From positions 1 to 5,961 of the forward strand of contig JANWXG010000165.1 of assembly GCA_025057335.1 (NCBI GenBank): a stretch of DNA of 5,961 bases. Reading direction: 5' to 3'. Positions 4,396 to 5,961 of this stretch are shown piece after piece. This DNA comes from a bacterium (GTDB lineage: Bacteria > Armatimonadota > HRBIN16). The notes beneath the pieces were generated by a model that saw only the letters and a list, made by a program, of their open reading frames with translations, did not search any database and had not been told where the DNA came from. The translations under genes were made by a program, and so were the position numbers. Each line of letters opens with the position of its first letter. Position 1 is the first letter of the stretch.

Positions 4396-5961
4396 GTGCA
4401 TCGTTACGCAGTGGGTCTTGTTGTGGCTTTGCTTGTCGTACTTTCTGCTGGGGGCTGTGGCAGACGACAGGCTTCCGCTCCGCCTGCGCAGAACGTGTTG
4501 CGATACGCGCTGACTACAGAACCAACTACCTTCGACCCCGCCCTCGTGCGCGACGGTCCCACTATCGATATGCTTTTCCACGTGTTCGAGGGGCTGGTGC
4601 AGTGGGATGAGAACAACCGTCTGCAGCCGAACTTGGCGGAGAGCTGGGAGGTCAGTGCAGACGGGAGGGTGTACACTTTCCGTCTGAAGCGAGGCGTCAA
4701 GTTCCACAACGGACGCGAGGTCACTGCAGAGGACTTCAAGTACTCTATCGAGCGCGCCTGCGACCCTGAGCTGGCGTCGCCTGTCTCCGCCACTTACCTC
4801 AACGACATCGTGGGCGCGCTGGACAAGCTAGAGCGCCGCGCGAACGAGGTCAAGGGCGTGGAGGTGGTGGATAAGTATACCCTACGCATCACCATTGACC
4901 ACCCGAAGGCGTACTTTCTTGCCAAGCTTACCTACCCAACTGCATATGTGGTGTGTCGCGAAGCCATCGAGCAGGAAGGCGACGAAGTGAACGGCAGACG
5001 CCTGCGCATCAACGAACGCTGCGCCATCGGGACGGGACCGTTCAAGATAGCGCAATACGTGCCTGGTTCTAAGGTGGTGCTTGCCGCGAACAAGGAGTAT
5101 CATGCAGGAGCGCCCCAGCTGGACGGCATCGAACGACCCATCGTGCTGGACGCCAGCACTCGTCACGCCATGTACGAGCGCGGCGACTTGGATATCGTGG
5201 ACGTGCAGAAGGGCGACCTGTTGCGCGACCAGCAAGACCCTGTGCTGAGCAAGCAGCTGCATACTTTTGACCGTGCGGCGGTGTTCTACCTGGGCTTAAA
5301 CCAGAACGCCTTCCCGCCTTTCAAAGACCGCCGGGTGCGTCTGGCTCTGGCGTACGCGACCGACAAAGACGCCATTGTGAGGGTAGCGCTGATGGGTGTG
5401 CCTCAGAAGGCGAACGGTATCCTCCCGCCTGGCGTGCTGGCGCACGACCCCAACTTTCAGGGCATCCCCTACGACCCCGAACGAGCGCGCCAGCTGCTCG
5501 CCGAGGCGGGCTATCCAGGCGGAAAGGGCTTCCCCACGCTGGTGCTGACCTTCCGCGAGAAGACGCCCGACCTACGCCGCGCCGCTGAGATGGTCAAGGA
5601 GCAATACCGCAAGGAGCTGGGAATCAACGTGGAGCTGCGCGAGATGGAGTGGGGTGCGTTCCTCGATGCCTTAGACCGCAAGGAGCTGCCCTTCATCCAT
5701 CTACGCTGGATGGCGGACTATCTGGACGCCCAGAACTTCCTCTCTGTGTTACTGCGGTCGGGCGCGCCCGAAAATGTGGTCGGATACAGCAACCCTCGCT
5801 TCGACGCGCTCTGCGACCAGGCAGATAAGGAGCGAGACGAAGCGAAGCGGATACGACTGTACCGCGAGGCAGAGCGCATCGCTGTGGAGGACGTGCCCTG
5901 GATTCCTCTCTACTTCCAGCGCGATGTAGAGCTCATCAAGCCCTACGTGAAGGGCATTCGC
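4396..5961 (+). CDS. ABC transporter substrate-binding lipoprotein, family 5 (peptide/nickel type), 3' end cut off
   Basis: Extracytoplasmic receptor that binds an oligopeptide or related solute and hands it to an ABC permease (DppA/OppA-like fold). 522 codons are open to the right edge. Residues 1-21 form a lipoprotein signal: HRY, hydrophobic VGLVVALLVVLSAGG, and the lipid-modified Cys at 21 (AGGC lipobox). The mature protein starts with RYALTTEPTTFDPAL (36-50). The family signature spans about 75-120: LQPNLAESWEVSADG, YTFRLKRGVKFHNG, then EVTAEDFKYSIER. IGTGPFKI (211-218), the DRRVRLALAYATDKD region (311-325) and PWIPLYFQRDVELIKPYVKG (501-520) match the lobes and C-terminal part of the family. 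Members usually have 510-560 residues, so little is missing. The GTG start gives a complete lipoprotein signal; GGGAGG (4378-4383) is 12 nt upstream, longer than usual, and no in-frame ATG fits better. Permease and ATPase genes, if linked, would follow to the right. The substrate is not determinable. Confidence 0.94.
   Translation, partial: MHRYAVGLVVALLVVLSAGGCGRRQASAPPAQNVLRYALTTEPTTFDPALVRDGPTIDMLFHVFEGLVQWDENNRLQPNLAESWEVSADGRVYTFRLKRGVKFHNGREVTAEDFKYSIERACDPELASPVSATYLNDIVGALDKLERRANEVKGVEVVDKYTLRITIDHPKAYFLAKLTYPTAYVVCREAIEQEGDEVNGRRLRINERCAIGTGPFKIAQYVPGSKVVLAANKEYHAGAPQLDGIERPIVLDASTRHAMYERGDLDIVDVQKGDLLRDQQDPVLSKQLHTFDRAAVFYLGLNQNAFPPFKDRRVRLALAYATDKDAIVRVALMGVPQKANGILPPGVLAHDPNFQGIPYDPERARQLLAEAGYPGGKGFPTLVLTFREKTPDLRRAAEMVKEQYRKELGINVELREMEWGAFLDALDRKELPFIHLRWMADYLDAQNFLSVLLRSGAPENVVGYSNPRFDALCDQADKERDEAKRIRLYREAERIAVEDVPWIPLYFQRDVELIKPYVKGIR

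Noticed and set aside
4296..4610. 104-codon plus-strand ATG frame at the start of the substrate-binding gene
   Set aside because: Different frame from the substrate-binding protein, which has a clear lipoprotein signal and family signature from 4396; no support for the alternative.
1..5961. A novel multi-gene defence or biosynthetic system
   Set aside because: The four genes are two transport proteins, a repressor and a pseudopilin-like protein, all from known families; nothing suggests an undescribed multi-protein system within this window.

Overview
The window looks like a piece of chromosome from a diderm, fairly GC-rich bacterium, most likely an Armatimonadota member or a close relative. 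The main pointer is the prepilin-like protein at 1856-2644. Its N-terminus (FTLIELLVVIAIIAILAA, then FPVFSQAREKARQASC) and its C-terminal H-X9-DG motif are of the kind found in large paralogous sets in Armatimonadota and Planctomycetota; the exact wording here fits the former better. The TonB-dependent receptor shows that the cell has an outer membrane. The taxonomic call is inference from sequence style and was not searched.

Layout. Minus strand, right to left: a LacI-family repressor gene (3695-2673); after 28 nt, an H-X9-DG prepilin-like gene (2644-1856), probably in the same transcript; a 437-nt gap with hairpin repeats; then a TonB-dependent receptor gene starting at 1418 and running off the left edge (472 codons visible). 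Plus strand: after a repeat-rich gap of about 700 nt, a peptide/nickel-type (family 5) ABC substrate-binding lipoprotein gene starting with GTG at 4396 and running off the right edge (522 codons visible, probably nearly complete). Both partial edge genes are open through the window end.

Regulation. The clearest control region belongs to the LacI-family gene. A good sigma-70-type promoter (TTGACA, 17-nt spacer, TATCAT) is followed at the expected transcription start by two abutting copies of GAAACGTTTC. Together these make a perfect 22-bp palindrome, a textbook layout for autorepression. No further copy of this operator was seen, so any other targets of the regulator lie outside the window. 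The substrate-binding protein and TonB receptor genes are transport components at opposite faces of the periplasm, but nothing in the sequence ties them to one substrate.

Non-coding. The two long gaps (1419-1855 and 3735-4395) contain no convincing gene. Both hold palindromic, REP-like repeats. The second has two copies of a TGTCAT-CTGAGCG long-hairpin element, a perfect 24-bp direct repeat, and several smaller hairpins. No tRNA, rRNA, CRISPR array, transposase or recognised novel system was found; this is a mostly ordinary region with a few interesting regulatory and repeat details.
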